In this document: in pieces, positions 1 through 6,626 of the stretch
Layout: every line of letters begins with the position of its first letter
How positions within the stretch are numbered: the stretch's first letter is position 1
DNA from: a virus
DNA: 41,438 nt
Virus record (IMG/VR): IMGVR_UViG_3300017967_005160
Coordinates: 1 to 41,438 of that record
Direction: 5' to 3' (one strand)
Made by a program: the position numbers and the translations under genes
The notes under the pieces: generated by a model
What the model saw: the letters and a program-made list of their open reading frames with translations, nothing else
Database searches by the model: none
Told to the model about the DNA's origin: nothing

Positions 1-521
1 CTGATAATTGTCTCCTCTAGCGATAAATCATAGCTAACATATGCGCCAGCGAGCAAACGCTCTCCCTTGATTAGGGTGAGGTCTGAGAACTCTTCCTGTA
101 TTGTTGATTCATCGATCTTGGGCGAGCATGGGACTGTACTGTCGTAGCTTGAAAGTGACGGGCCGTCCATTAGTGACTCACGAACAATCATTGTCAGGTT
201 GTCTCGTTGGTCGGTGACAACATCTGCACCGCTTGCTCTGACCCATACGTATGTTCTCATTTCATAACTCACTCGGTAAACCGGGTCCGCAGAGTAAGTG
301 TAGTCAGACCTTTCCATTCCTGTTGTCGACATGACCAGAGTGATTATGGTTGGCCACTTGTCTAGCGCAAATGGCTCGTATGAAAGGTAACGAACAGGGT
401 CAGGCAGCTGTGTGCTGCTGAGATTCCATGCGTTCCTGTAGCCCAATATCCTGCTGGGCATGTCGTTTGCTAGATAGTTCGACACGTAGCTCTTGGCTAG
501 TCTTGCGCCTGACATTTGCAT
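1..521 (-). CDS. Tail terminator-like head-tail joining protein (3' end cut by window edge)
   Basis: Open frame that runs off the left edge, about 173 codons visible. It starts MQMSGARLAKSYVSNYL. The ATG at 521 overlaps the TAA of the upstream gene (TAATG), with an AAGGAGA ribosome site 9 bases before it; a second in-frame ATG lies at 515. I do not recognise the sequence itself. It directly follows a Phage_tail_S-type tail completion gene and a gp6-like connector, the place where HK97-like phages keep the tail terminator or tail-to-head joining protein. The visible text is mixed alpha/beta with many aromatic residues and no membrane segment. The role is inferred from gene order only. Confidence 0.6.
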   Translation of the reverse strand, partial: MQMSGARLAKSYVSNYLANDMPSRILGYRNAWNLSSTQLPDPVRYLSYEPFALDKWPTIITLVMSTTGMERSDYTYSADPVYRVSYEMRTYVWVRASGADVVTDQRDNLTMIVRESLMDGPSLSSYDSTVPCSPKIDESTIQEEFSDLTLIKGERLLAGAYVSYDLSLEETII

Positions 522-1024
522 TAGAAACTTCTCCTTCTGAACGCCCCAGTGGCTCTATTTACGCCTCTGCCTTCTACAATGTACGTTGCCATTCTGTCCG
601 CTAGGCGAGACTGAAGAACCTCTGGGTTTACGATGGGTGGGCGCTCAGGCATATTGCGTGTCCCAGTTTGATGGAACCTTGCATATGGAATGCTTGTACC
701 AAAGCGTGCCTTAGTTCTTCTGATCTCTCTGACCGCTCCACGAGCGTTGTCGAAAGTCAAGCTTCGCTGTAATTCTCCAGTGCGGACAAGTATACCGTTG
801 GCGCCATAATTCTCAAGCTTCCATGCGGCATACTCAGGGTCTAGAGGTGCCCACACCTGACCACTAACAGCGCCCCTGCTTTGGAAGTTTAACCTGTGGG
901 CAAGCTGAAGCTCCTTGAACGCCCATCGAAATACAGGCTTGAAATTTGTCATACGGCGAGCCATACCCGACAAACGGCGTTTTGGTTTATCTGCATCTAC
1001 ATTAATTGTTATGCGTAAGGGCAT
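521..1024 (-). CDS. Tail completion protein, phage virion morphogenesis family (Phage_tail_S type)
   Basis: 167 aa. The centre carries the family pattern: WAPLDPEYAAWK (about 58-69), then ILVRTGELQRSL (about 78-89), then GTSIPYARFHQTGTRNMPER (about 109-128). This arrangement (W-x-PL, RTG-x-L-x-x-SL, IPYA-x-x-HQ-x-G) is typical of P2 gpS / Mu gpG-like proteins that complete the tail or neck so that it can join the head. N-terminus is basic. It starts one base after the stop of the connector gene and its stop overlaps the next start (TAATG), so the three joining genes are translated together. An SD-like GTGAGGGTG precedes the ATG. Family call is strong; the exact position in the virion is inferred. 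Confidence 0.8.
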   Translation of the reverse strand: MPLRITINVDADKPKRRLSGMARRMTNFKPVFRWAFKELQLAHRLNFQSRGAVSGQVWAPLDPEYAAWKLENYGANGILVRTGELQRSLTFDNARGAVREIRRTKARFGTSIPYARFHQTGTRNMPERPPIVNPEVLQSRLADRMATYIVEGRGVNRATGAFRRRSF

Positions 1025-1025
1025 A

Positions 1026-1667
1026 TCACGACACCCTCACTCTGCGGTGTCGGCGCACGCTTGCAAGCTCTCTGTCGGTAAATCCGGTCTCTAGTGGAGC
1101 AATGTTGCGAGTGGTTAAGTCTTTGAGACCAACTGTATCATCGTACATGTTCTGCATTTCTCTGGCTGCGGCACGCAGGATAAGTAGTTTGAAGACCTTG
1201 ATGTTTTCTCCATCAAGTCCAGCAGTGTACGTTATGTCAATTTGATCGTTGGCGTAGGCGTTGTACATGTCTACTCCATACGTTCTGGGAATGTAGTCTC
1301 GCTCTACATTCTGCACAATTGGGGTGGCATTTGGGGTAGAAGCCGTTACAGTCAGTGACGAAATAGAGACTACCGGACTGTGCTGAAGATACAGCGTAAA
1401 CGTGGGAACGTAAATGACACCCGGACTTGATACATTTGTAACGCTATCTGTAGCGTAGTTGTAATAGTAGTTAGTGTCGGAATATCCCCTGCCGACCTCT
1501 GGAACTCTGTACGTTTCTGTGTATGTTCCTTGGGTTACGGGCCTGTTGAGGTATGCTTCAAGCTCTGACTGAAGGCCGTCAATTATGATTTGAGCAGCAT
1601 CTTCCTGCTTGTTGGAAAACGATATATCCATGTACGTTTCGACTTCAGAAACAGTAACAATAGCCAT
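1026..1667 (-). CDS. Head-tail connector (gp6-like adaptor)
   Basis: 213 aa. The N-terminus, MAIVTVSEVETYMDISFSN, followed by a helix with QIIIDGLQSELEAYLNRPV (about 26-44), is the usual opening of gp6/gp15-type connector proteins that form the ring below the portal. The middle is Tyr-rich beta sequence (GYSDTNYYYNYA) and the C-terminal third is helical (FKLLILRAAAREMQNMYDD). The start is supported by TAAGGAAATACT before the ATG. Downstream is the tail completion gene, upstream the small Arg-rich gene. Primary sequence similarity in this family is low, so the call rests on the N-terminal pattern plus gene order. Confidence 0.65.
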   Translation of the reverse strand: MAIVTVSEVETYMDISFSNKQEDAAQIIIDGLQSELEAYLNRPVTQGTYTETYRVPEVGRGYSDTNYYYNYATDSVTNVSSPGVIYVPTFTLYLQHSPVVSISSLTVTASTPNATPIVQNVERDYIPRTYGVDMYNAYANDQIDITYTAGLDGENIKVFKLLILRAAAREMQNMYDDTVGLKDLTTRNIAPLETGFTDRELASVRRHRRVRVS

Positions 1668-1703
1668 AGTATTTCCTTACAAGAGATGCTGAATTAGTGA
1701 TTA

Positions 1704-1850
1704 TTAACGACGGTTACGGCGACGACGCAAGCGGTTCACAGCTCGGCCAACAGCCCTGCCAGCCCTTCTGGCTGCACGGGAAACCCTGTTGCCACCCTCG
1801 TCCTCGTCTGCTGGACGTTCTCTGTCTTCAATGTCAACTGGTACTACCAT
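1704..1850 (-). CDS. Very small Arg-rich protein (48 aa)
   Basis: A short gene fitting the gap between two larger ones: ATG at 1850, AGGAGA ribosome site 4 bases upstream, TAA at 1704-1706. The product has two halves: an acidic start (MVVPVDIEDRERPADEDEGG) and a very basic tail with 14 Arg in its last 27 residues, ending NRLRRRRNRR. No hydrophobic segment. It sits immediately upstream of the head-tail connector in the structural unit, so it is probably made late. A nucleic-acid-binding or internal capsid protein would fit the charge pattern, but the family is not recognised. Reading frame, ribosome site and position support a real gene. Confidence 0.6.
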   Translation of the reverse strand: MVVPVDIEDRERPADEDEGGNRVSRAARRAGRAVGRAVNRLRRRRNRR

Positions 1851-1919
1851 TTCGTCTCCTGTTTGCGAATAGTGTTCTTATATAGAATACCGCATTTTGA
1901 GGTTTGTTGGGGATTACTA

Positions 1920-2396
1920 TCAGGCTTCTCTGAGCGGCGTCAAGAACTGATTATTCATCCACATTAGTGCAATTGCCGAATACCCGATAATATCAATAAA
2001 GGTATCCTGAACTGACTCGTTGTTTGCTCGCTGGCCTGAACTGATGAGATTCTCAAGACGTGCGATCTTGTCGTGCATCCGGATTATGATCCCGGTGAGG
2101 CCGAATCTTGCAATGTTCTCAGGACCGTAGTCCCTCTGCTTCTTGATCAGAATTGTGGTAACCTCGTTGGAGCTCAATTTCACCATATTTACGGATGCTG
2201 ACATTGCTGCCATCTTCAGCCAGTATTCCTGATCGGTCATTTCTTGGCCCGAGATAAAGAACTTGGATATGATCTCGTCCATAAGGTTTCTCATCATCTC
2301 CAATGAGGACAAATCTGAATTTACGTTATACGAGAAGATTCTGTCAACTTGATCTGCGGCGTAATCTTCCCAGTATAGTGCTGGCATCAGCTTCAT
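1920..2396 (-). CDS. DUF1599-like nucleotide modification associated protein (NMAD1)
   Basis: 158 aa from the ATG at 2396, chosen because it overlaps the upstream stop as ATGA; the longer frame would overlap the neighbour by 70 bases. The diagnostic part is KKQRDYGPENIARFG (about 106-120) followed by IIRMHDKIARLENLI and, near the end, VQDTFIDIIGYSAIALMWM. This all-helical pattern matches DUF1599 (nucleotide modification associated domain 1), a MazG/dUTPase-related group common in phages with altered nucleotide pools. I infer a role in nucleotide metabolism or hydrolysis of a (modified) NTP. It lies between a membrane protein gene and the structural genes, away from the replication genes. Family call good, substrate unknown. 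Confidence 0.7.
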   Translation of the reverse strand: MKLMPALYWEDYAADQVDRIFSYNVNSDLSSLEMMRNLMDEIISKFFISGQEMTDQEYWLKMAAMSASVNMVKLSSNEVTTILIKKQRDYGPENIARFGLTGIIIRMHDKIARLENLISSGQRANNESVQDTFIDIIGYSAIALMWMNNQFLTPLREA

Positions 2397-2707
2397 CGGT
2401 TTGACCTGCTCATCATGGTGGCGCCAATTGCACCGAATATCGCCGCTCTCAGGATTGACCATCCCCAGATAACAAGTGAGATTAGGTATGCATCTCGGTA
2501 TCCAATTCCGGGGGAAATTGCATCAAACTCAGGCCAAGCATTAACGGCTATCATGTTGCCAAGCATAAGCATAAGGGCAGTTAAGCCGTTGAACAGCGCC
2601 AGCGTGAATACGGCGTTTATAACTGAAATTGAATTTTGTGTCTTGCTAGATGTCTGTGGATTTGTCATTTTGTTAATAAGATTTTCCCATTCTGTGTTTT
2701 TTGACAT
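2393..2707 (-). CDS. Small two-helix membrane protein
   Basis: 104 aa. After a polar start (about 28 residues) there are two hydrophobic stretches: INAVFTLALFNGLTALMLML (about 30-49, continuing into GNMIAVNAW) and YLISLVIWGWSILRAAIFGA (about 74-93). The tail (MMSRSNR) is basic and probably cytoplasmic. No enzyme motif. Its ATG overlaps the upstream stop (TAATG) and its TGA overlaps the next start (ATGA), so it is coupled on both sides between an HTH protein and a nucleotide-metabolism gene. Function unknown; it is not next to the other holin-like proteins at the right end of the window. Confidence 0.6.
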   Translation of the reverse strand: MSKNTEWENLINKMTNPQTSSKTQNSISVINAVFTLALFNGLTALMLMLGNMIAVNAWPEFDAISPGIGYRDAYLISLVIWGWSILRAAIFGAIGATMMSRSNR

Positions 2708-3087
2708 TACGATAGATCCTTTAGTATTTGATGAATTCTTTGCCTACTTACTCCGTACTCTTTTGCTATAAGAGATAAAGATTTACCACTTTGCCTGTCT
2801 TGGAGAATTTGAGCATTTCTTTCAGATAGTCGATCTCTGGACTTTGGTCCGGGCCTAACCGGACCCCAGCTCCATGTCGGAACTTGCTCTAGAAGTAACA
2901 CCCGATCTGATAGCAACTTATTTTCTCTATACCGTGTCCGCATGTAGCTTACCCAACTTCCCAAGTTTACCTCTGACCCATCGTCAAGAAACTCAACATG
3001 GTTTGTTGGAACCAATGCATCCCCGTACCTTTTTTGGTACTGTTTCAGCAGGGCGTAGTGGGTATTCCATCTTGCCTCGTGCTTCAT
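2707..3087 (-). CDS. Stand-alone helicase-associated (HA) domain with C-terminal HTH
   Basis: 126 aa in two parts. Residues about 6-75 follow the helicase-associated repeat (HA): W-x3-Y-x2-L-x2-Y-x2-R-x-G, then VPTNHVEF, then LGSWVSYMRTRYREN, ending LEQVPTWSWG. In large helicases this repeat binds nucleic acid. Residues about 88-126 form a helix-turn-helix, AKEYGVSRQRIHQILKDLS, like sigma region 4 / resolvase C-terminal HTH. Together they suggest a small DNA-binding protein, possibly a regulator. It has its own promoter (TTGACG, 17 bases, TAGAAT) only 6 bases before the ATG and no Shine-Dalgarno, so the mRNA is probably leaderless. It heads a unit including the next two genes. Confidence 0.7.
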   Translation of the reverse strand: MKHEARWNTHYALLKQYQKRYGDALVPTNHVEFLDDGSEVNLGSWVSYMRTRYRENKLLSDRVLLLEQVPTWSWGPVRPGPKSRDRLSERNAQILQDRQSGKSLSLIAKEYGVSRQRIHQILKDLS

Positions 3088-3093
3088 TCTACT

Positions 3094-3122
3094 ATTCTAG
3101 TCGGGCGTAGAATTCCCGTCAA
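3094..3122 (-). promoter_or_regulatory. Sigma70-like promoter giving a leaderless mRNA (HA-HTH gene)
   Basis: Minus strand: -35 TTGACG (3117-3122), 17-base spacer, -10 TAGAAT (3094-3099), then 6 bases and the ATG at 3087. A start site 6-7 bases after the -10 would fall on the ATG itself, and no ribosome site is present. It occupies the 42-base gap after the 3130-3492 gene. Confidence 0.7.
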
Positions 3123-3129
3123 GCCGATC

Positions 3130-3492
3130 TTATAATATTTGCGAATGCTCTATCTCGGCTGACATAGATCGAAGTTTGTCAACCACTTCAGTCTCGCTTA
3201 CGCTTCTTGACCATTCGACTATATCTTGCTGTACCTCAAGCTCAATAGCGTCCCAGCACAATATAAATCTAGGTACATATGGACCGGGCACGGCTTCAAG
3301 AAGATCTTGGAAATCGTCAGAAGCATCACTCTGCTTTGCGCCGCAGAGCATGGCTAGAGCGAAGGCTAGAGAGACCTTACCATCTGGCTCTTTGGGAAAT
3401 ACAGATGAAATTCCAGCTACTTTTACAAAGTCAGCCAAGTGCCTTAGATCAACGAATACTTTCCTATGATGGAGTTCGCTTAGGCTCGGCAT
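3130..3492 (-). CDS. Hypothetical protein, 120 aa
   Basis: Unrecognised soluble protein. The N-terminus (MPSLSELHHRKVFVDLRHL) is followed by an alpha-helical middle with LAFALAMLCGAK, one PGPYVPRFILCWDAIELE stretch and an acidic helical C-terminus. No clear motif and no membrane anchor. It lies downstream of the strong terminator that closes the ribonucleotide reductase unit, so it needs its own promoter; a TATACT box 5 bases before the ATG is the only candidate and would make a leaderless mRNA. The next gene also has its own promoter. Confidence 0.5.
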   Translation of the reverse strand: MPSLSELHHRKVFVDLRHLADFVKVAGISSVFPKEPDGKVSLAFALAMLCGAKQSDASDDFQDLLEAVPGPYVPRFILCWDAIELEVQQDIVEWSRSVSETEVVDKLRSMSAEIEHSQIL

Positions 3493-3497
3493 ATCTT

Positions 3498-3503
3498 AGT
3501 ATA
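3498..3503 (-). promoter_or_regulatory. Possible -10 box (TATACT) before the 3130-3492 gene
   Basis: TATACT on the minus strand, 5 bases from the ATG at 3492. No convincing -35 is visible because that position overlaps the terminator hairpin. It has the same -10/ATG geometry as the better promoters in this window. Confidence 0.35.
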
Positions 3504-3524
3504 CAAGGATTCTGTAAAAATTGA

Positions 3525-3551
3525 GTGGGGCCCGGCACTCCCGGACCCCAC
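3525..3551 (-). terminator. Rho-independent terminator of the ribonucleotide reductase unit
   Basis: 11-bp stem (3525-3535 with 3541-3551, one G-T pair), 5-base loop, followed on the minus strand by TCAATTTTTA. It lies 140 bases beyond the reductase stop, after a region with several smaller hairpins. Confidence 0.8.
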
Positions 3552-3560
3552 CCAGATACC

Positions 3561-3665
3561 TGATTGTTTTATCAGCCACCGGCCCTTTGGCCGATACCTA
3601 CAATCTTCCTCCTTCGGGGTTAGTCCTGCCGGTACAAGTAATACCTTAACCCCTAAGTTTGCGAC
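3561..3665 (-). other. Structured 3' untranslated region of the reductase transcript
   Basis: Between the reductase stop (3693) and its terminator there is no gene, but several inverted repeats: 3616-3622 with 3647-3653 (7 bp), enclosing 3631-3634 with 3642-3645; 3580-3584 with 3589-3593 (5 bp, 4-base loop); and 3561-3564 with 3571-3574. This is more pairing than expected for a plain 3' tail. It does not match a tRNA, and I see no cobalamin riboswitch pattern here. Could be a small RNA released from the mRNA end, or only a stabilising tail. Confidence 0.35.
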
Positions 3666-3692
3666 GCAGCGAAACTTGTTGTGCTATAATGC

Positions 3693-5648
3693 TTACCTGA
3701 TTGGGCAGGCCCCAGTCACGCACTCAGCATCGAAATCGTCGTCGCTCATGAGGGTTGAGCCACTCAGACGCTCTCCCAGACGCTGGGTCTTTGAGAGCAT
3801 GTCCTCGTACTCTTCCTCTGATATCTCACCCATTGGGGCCTGATCGAAGCCGTGCTCGCTGTGTAGCAGGAAGCTTACTGACTTCATCTCTGCCCAATGC
3901 TCGGCAAGGTACGCCTTGATATCCTCAAGCTCTTCCATACGGTAGTAGACAGTAACCGAAATGGAGTTGTCTGCCCATACCTTCTGGAGCTTGCGAACGA
4001 GGTCCATCTGCTCAATGGCAGACATATCCTCAGCAAGAATGGTACCCTCTGGGAATGCACATGGGAACTCAACAACCACGGTCCTGTGATCTTCTGAACC
4101 GTCGAAGTTGCGGAGCGGCTCCACGTGATAGCCCTTGCCCTTGCAGTAATCAACAAGAACATCGTGAGCGGACATTCTCATCCGCTTTACGAAGTACTGG
4201 CTGAAACCGGGGTGAACGCCGGGCGTTACGCCGGGGAGCAGGCTGAGCGTGCCCGAGGGCTTGATCGTCGTGAGACGAACTGACTCTGGCCAGTTGTGCT
4301 TCTCAGACCACTCGGCGTCAAGCTTGCGAAGCTCTACGTAAGCCTCGTCAAGCCAATCAACCTTGTCCATTGCCTGCGCAACTCCGGTAACACCAAGACC
4401 CAGCCTCATGTTTGCTGAAGTAATCTTGTCAGATGTTGGGTCTAGGTATGAGAGGGCTGCTACAGCCTTCTGAACCTTGTAGAGAAGCTGAACAACGTCG
4501 ATCAGCTCTTCCTTAGACTCAATCATCGGCAGATATACCTCAGAAAGGTTGCAGGACTCTCGGTGCGCCAAGGGAATCTCAGCGCACGGATTTACTCCAA
4601 CGATTGTTGGGTCTGGGCGATGCTCGCCGGTGCGACCAAACTCACGGGATGCCTCAAGGTTGAAGAAACCGTATGGCTCTCCGTTGCCTTTGTACCCCTC
4701 CCACACCATTTCTGGCATGTTCTTCATCTGCTCGGCGTTGACAAATACCGTATTGTTCGACATGGCACGCTCAATTGGGATGTTGCCCAAGTCCCAGCGC
4801 TTAGCCATGAGGTAGCCCTCGTCATCGATGGAACCGACCGCAATCTCGGCGCTTCTGCGAACATTACCAGCAACCACAATGGAGCCAATGATGTTCATGC
4901 AGTCAAGAACCTCAACTGAAGTCATCTCGCGACCAACGGCACCGTCAAGAACCTTACAGATCTTTTCGACACCCTCAATGAGAATCTCTGGGCCGGAGGC
5001 AGTACCACCAAATGTCTTGATTGGGGTCCCAGCCTTCCGGACCAGATGCGTGGCGTAGCGCATGACGTTTGACTTATTGTCATCGCCAAGGTAGCACTCA
5101 AAAACTCGTCTGATGAGTTCACCCCAGCCCTCGCGCTTGTCTGGGACTATGTAGTCTGAGTCGTCTGCGTCGATGTGCTCAACCCAAGCTGGTCGGACTA
5201 CGCCAAGACGCTCTGGCTTGTCACATGAGAAGCCAACGCCGCCACCAAGCATGAGTCGCTCAACGGCCCAAGAGAAATCTGATGGCTGATTAATGTCAAC
5301 AAACCAGCAGTTTACGAGGCTGTCGCCGCCAAGACGCTTGTTGTTAGGAGTGCCTAACTGCCACAACATTCGACCAGCGACATTGCCCTTGAGGTTGAAG
5401 ATGTAATCATATAGACGGTGGGCCTCTTCTTCGGAAAGATCGGCACCAATGTCCTGAGCGCCATTGACGACCCGCTGGACCGTCTCGTGCCACTCCTCGG
5501 TTCGGATTACATTGTCGTTGTCATCGAAAAATGGACGAGCGTAAGTGCGCTTGTACGTAACGTACCCTAGGCCGTTGAAGCCCCACGGGGGCATCTTATC
5601 TGCGTATGAGGCAGCCGTCTCGTCACTGATTCGTGGCATGTTTTCCAT
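3693..5648 (-). CDS. nrdJ: Adenosylcobalamin-dependent ribonucleoside-triphosphate reductase (class II)
   Basis: 651 aa. Makes deoxynucleotides for phage DNA synthesis using vitamin B12 instead of an iron protein. The catalytic residues can be placed: C114 (NCWF) and C366 (ESCNL) as the redox pair, NPCAEI at 353-358 with the radical C355 and N353/E357, and a C-terminal CVTGACPIR with the C643/C648 pair that re-reduces the active site. The C-x4-C tail and the order of Cys match the monomeric Lactobacillus-type enzyme, though this protein is somewhat shorter (that one is about 740 aa). No start/stop overlap with neighbours; AAGGAGA precedes the ATG at 5648. It has its own promoter and terminator, so it is regulated apart from the capsid genes. 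Confident. Confidence 0.95.
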   Translation of the reverse strand: MENMPRISDETAASYADKMPPWGFNGLGYVTYKRTYARPFFDDNDNVIRTEEWHETVQRVVNGAQDIGADLSEEEAHRLYDYIFNLKGNVAGRMLWQLGTPNNKRLGGDSLVNCWFVDINQPSDFSWAVERLMLGGGVGFSCDKPERLGVVRPAWVEHIDADDSDYIVPDKREGWGELIRRVFECYLGDDNKSNVMRYATHLVRKAGTPIKTFGGTASGPEILIEGVEKICKVLDGAVGREMTSVEVLDCMNIIGSIVVAGNVRRSAEIAVGSIDDEGYLMAKRWDLGNIPIERAMSNNTVFVNAEQMKNMPEMVWEGYKGNGEPYGFFNLEASREFGRTGEHRPDPTIVGVNPCAEIPLAHRESCNLSEVYLPMIESKEELIDVVQLLYKVQKAVAALSYLDPTSDKITSANMRLGLGVTGVAQAMDKVDWLDEAYVELRKLDAEWSEKHNWPESVRLTTIKPSGTLSLLPGVTPGVHPGFSQYFVKRMRMSAHDVLVDYCKGKGYHVEPLRNFDGSEDHRTVVVEFPCAFPEGTILAEDMSAIEQMDLVRKLQKVWADNSISVTVYYRMEELEDIKAYLAEHWAEMKSVSFLLHSEHGFDQAPMGEISEEEYEDMLSKTQRLGERLSGSTLMSDDDFDAECVTGACPIR

Positions 5649-5780
5649 TTGCTTTCTTCTCCTTGCGTCTAAGCGGCGAAGCGTGTCCGCTGGTTTATTG
5701 GGGATTTACGTATTCTATGGAAGACCACAACTATAAAGTTGTTAAGTCTTCTTGAGATCACAATTATTTCGTGTGACTTG

Positions 5781-5809
5781 AGTATACCTGAGTACACTCC
5801 GGAAATCAA
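5781..5809 (-). promoter_or_regulatory. Promoter of the ribonucleotide reductase gene
   Basis: Minus strand TTGATT (5804-5809), exactly 17 bases, TATACT (5781-5786). The -35 overlaps the last codons of the upstream 5806-6537 gene. The leader to the ATG is about 125 bases and contains a small ACAAC/GTTGT hairpin (about 5728-5743); a short regulatory leader is possible. No cobalamin riboswitch was recognised in this leader. Confidence 0.7.
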
Positions 5810-6537
5810 CTCGTGATTTCAGAAAGCCTGTAAGCTTCGTCGTGGTTGCCAGAAAAGACTAGAAAAAATCCTGCCGCTGGTACCTTTAGTCTGACGTATG
5901 AAATCCCTTTGCTGCTAACTGTCGTAGTGAGTAGTTTAGTCTGCCCGAGTATATCTAGCAAGTCCATGAAGGCGATATCCGGTGTGAAACGTGGCTCAGA
6001 GTGAGATACGTATGCATGGAGTTCATCTGTTCGTCGCTCCGTCGTGCCTGTAGCCAATATGCCACGCACGACGGCCACAGCATAGTCTTCCCAGTGACCA
6101 TACAGCGAAAGAGATGGTAGCGTCTCATTGTTGATATAGTTGGCGTCGTTCATATTGCTGAGGGTTATGCTTGAGCTCAGCGTAAGATCGTAGTCATCAT
6201 ATAACAACGCCAGTGCTGGAGAGTGAGAACCAAGCTCAACCTGTTCGACAGTTTGCTGATCGCTGACGACGGTTAGCAGGAACATTTCGCTCCCCACGGC
6301 TAGGACGCGCTCTGCTTCCTCGAAAGTGTAATCAAAGTCGGAGTTGTTTAATATTGACTGTAGGGCAAGTATGAGATCAAGATCAATGCTTGATATGTTT
6401 CCACCGCAGCTTGTCAAGTATCGAATTAGGTAAAGTAGGCCCTGCGATGTCTTCTCTTCAATGTCTATCAACAGAGAGAAATCTTCTACGTCTATGGTTG
6501 AAACTATGGAATTGAACTGCTTCTCCAGATTGTCCAT
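5806..6537 (-). CDS. Hypothetical protein, 243 aa
   Basis: Unrecognised. The N-terminal third is helical and acidic (MDNLEKQFNSIVSTIDVEDF), the middle contains LALLYDDYDLTLSSSITLSN and LPSLSLYGHWEDYAVAVVRG, and the C-terminus is beta-like with LKVPAAGFFLVFSGNHDEAY. No membrane segment or enzyme motif. It stands between the capsid terminator and the reductase promoter, with a TATGAT -10-like box 5 bases before its ATG, so it appears to be a single-gene unit. The layout (helical N-terminus plus winged-helix-like C-terminus) could suit a DNA-binding protein, but this is speculation. Confidence 0.5.
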   Translation of the reverse strand: MDNLEKQFNSIVSTIDVEDFSLLIDIEEKTSQGLLYLIRYLTSCGGNISSIDLDLILALQSILNNSDFDYTFEEAERVLAVGSEMFLLTVVSDQQTVEQVELGSHSPALALLYDDYDLTLSSSITLSNMNDANYINNETLPSLSLYGHWEDYAVAVVRGILATGTTERRTDELHAYVSHSEPRFTPDIAFMDLLDILGQTKLLTTTVSSKGISYVRLKVPAAGFFLVFSGNHDEAYRLSEITS

Positions 6538-6542
6538 ACTTT

Positions 6543-6548
6543 ATCATA
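6543..6548 (-). promoter_or_regulatory. Possible -10 box (TATGAT) before the 5806-6537 gene
   Basis: TATGAT on the minus strand, 5 bases before the ATG at 6537. The -35 position falls in the capsid terminator and shows no consensus. Kept because the spacing matches the other leaderless starts. Confidence 0.3.
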
Positions 6549-6561
6549 GCGTAAAACGGTA

Positions 6562-6589
6562 AGTGCCCCCGGCCTTAGCCGGGGGCACT
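6562..6589 (-). terminator. Strong terminator after the major capsid gene
   Basis: Perfect 12-bp GC-rich stem (6562-6573 with 6578-6589) and a 4-base loop. On the minus strand it is followed by TACCGTTTTAC, so the T tract is short. It lies 37 bases after the capsid stop and would end the long head-gene transcript or protect its 3' end. Confidence 0.75.
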
Positions 6590-6626
6590 CGCCTAGTTGT
6601 CGTCTAGTTCAGACGACGCTGCTCTA

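Noticed and set aside
5649-5805. Cobalamin riboswitch in the leader of the B12-dependent reductase
   Set aside because: Looked for the conserved B12-box pattern in the leader and found none; only a small hairpin and a normal promoter are visible.
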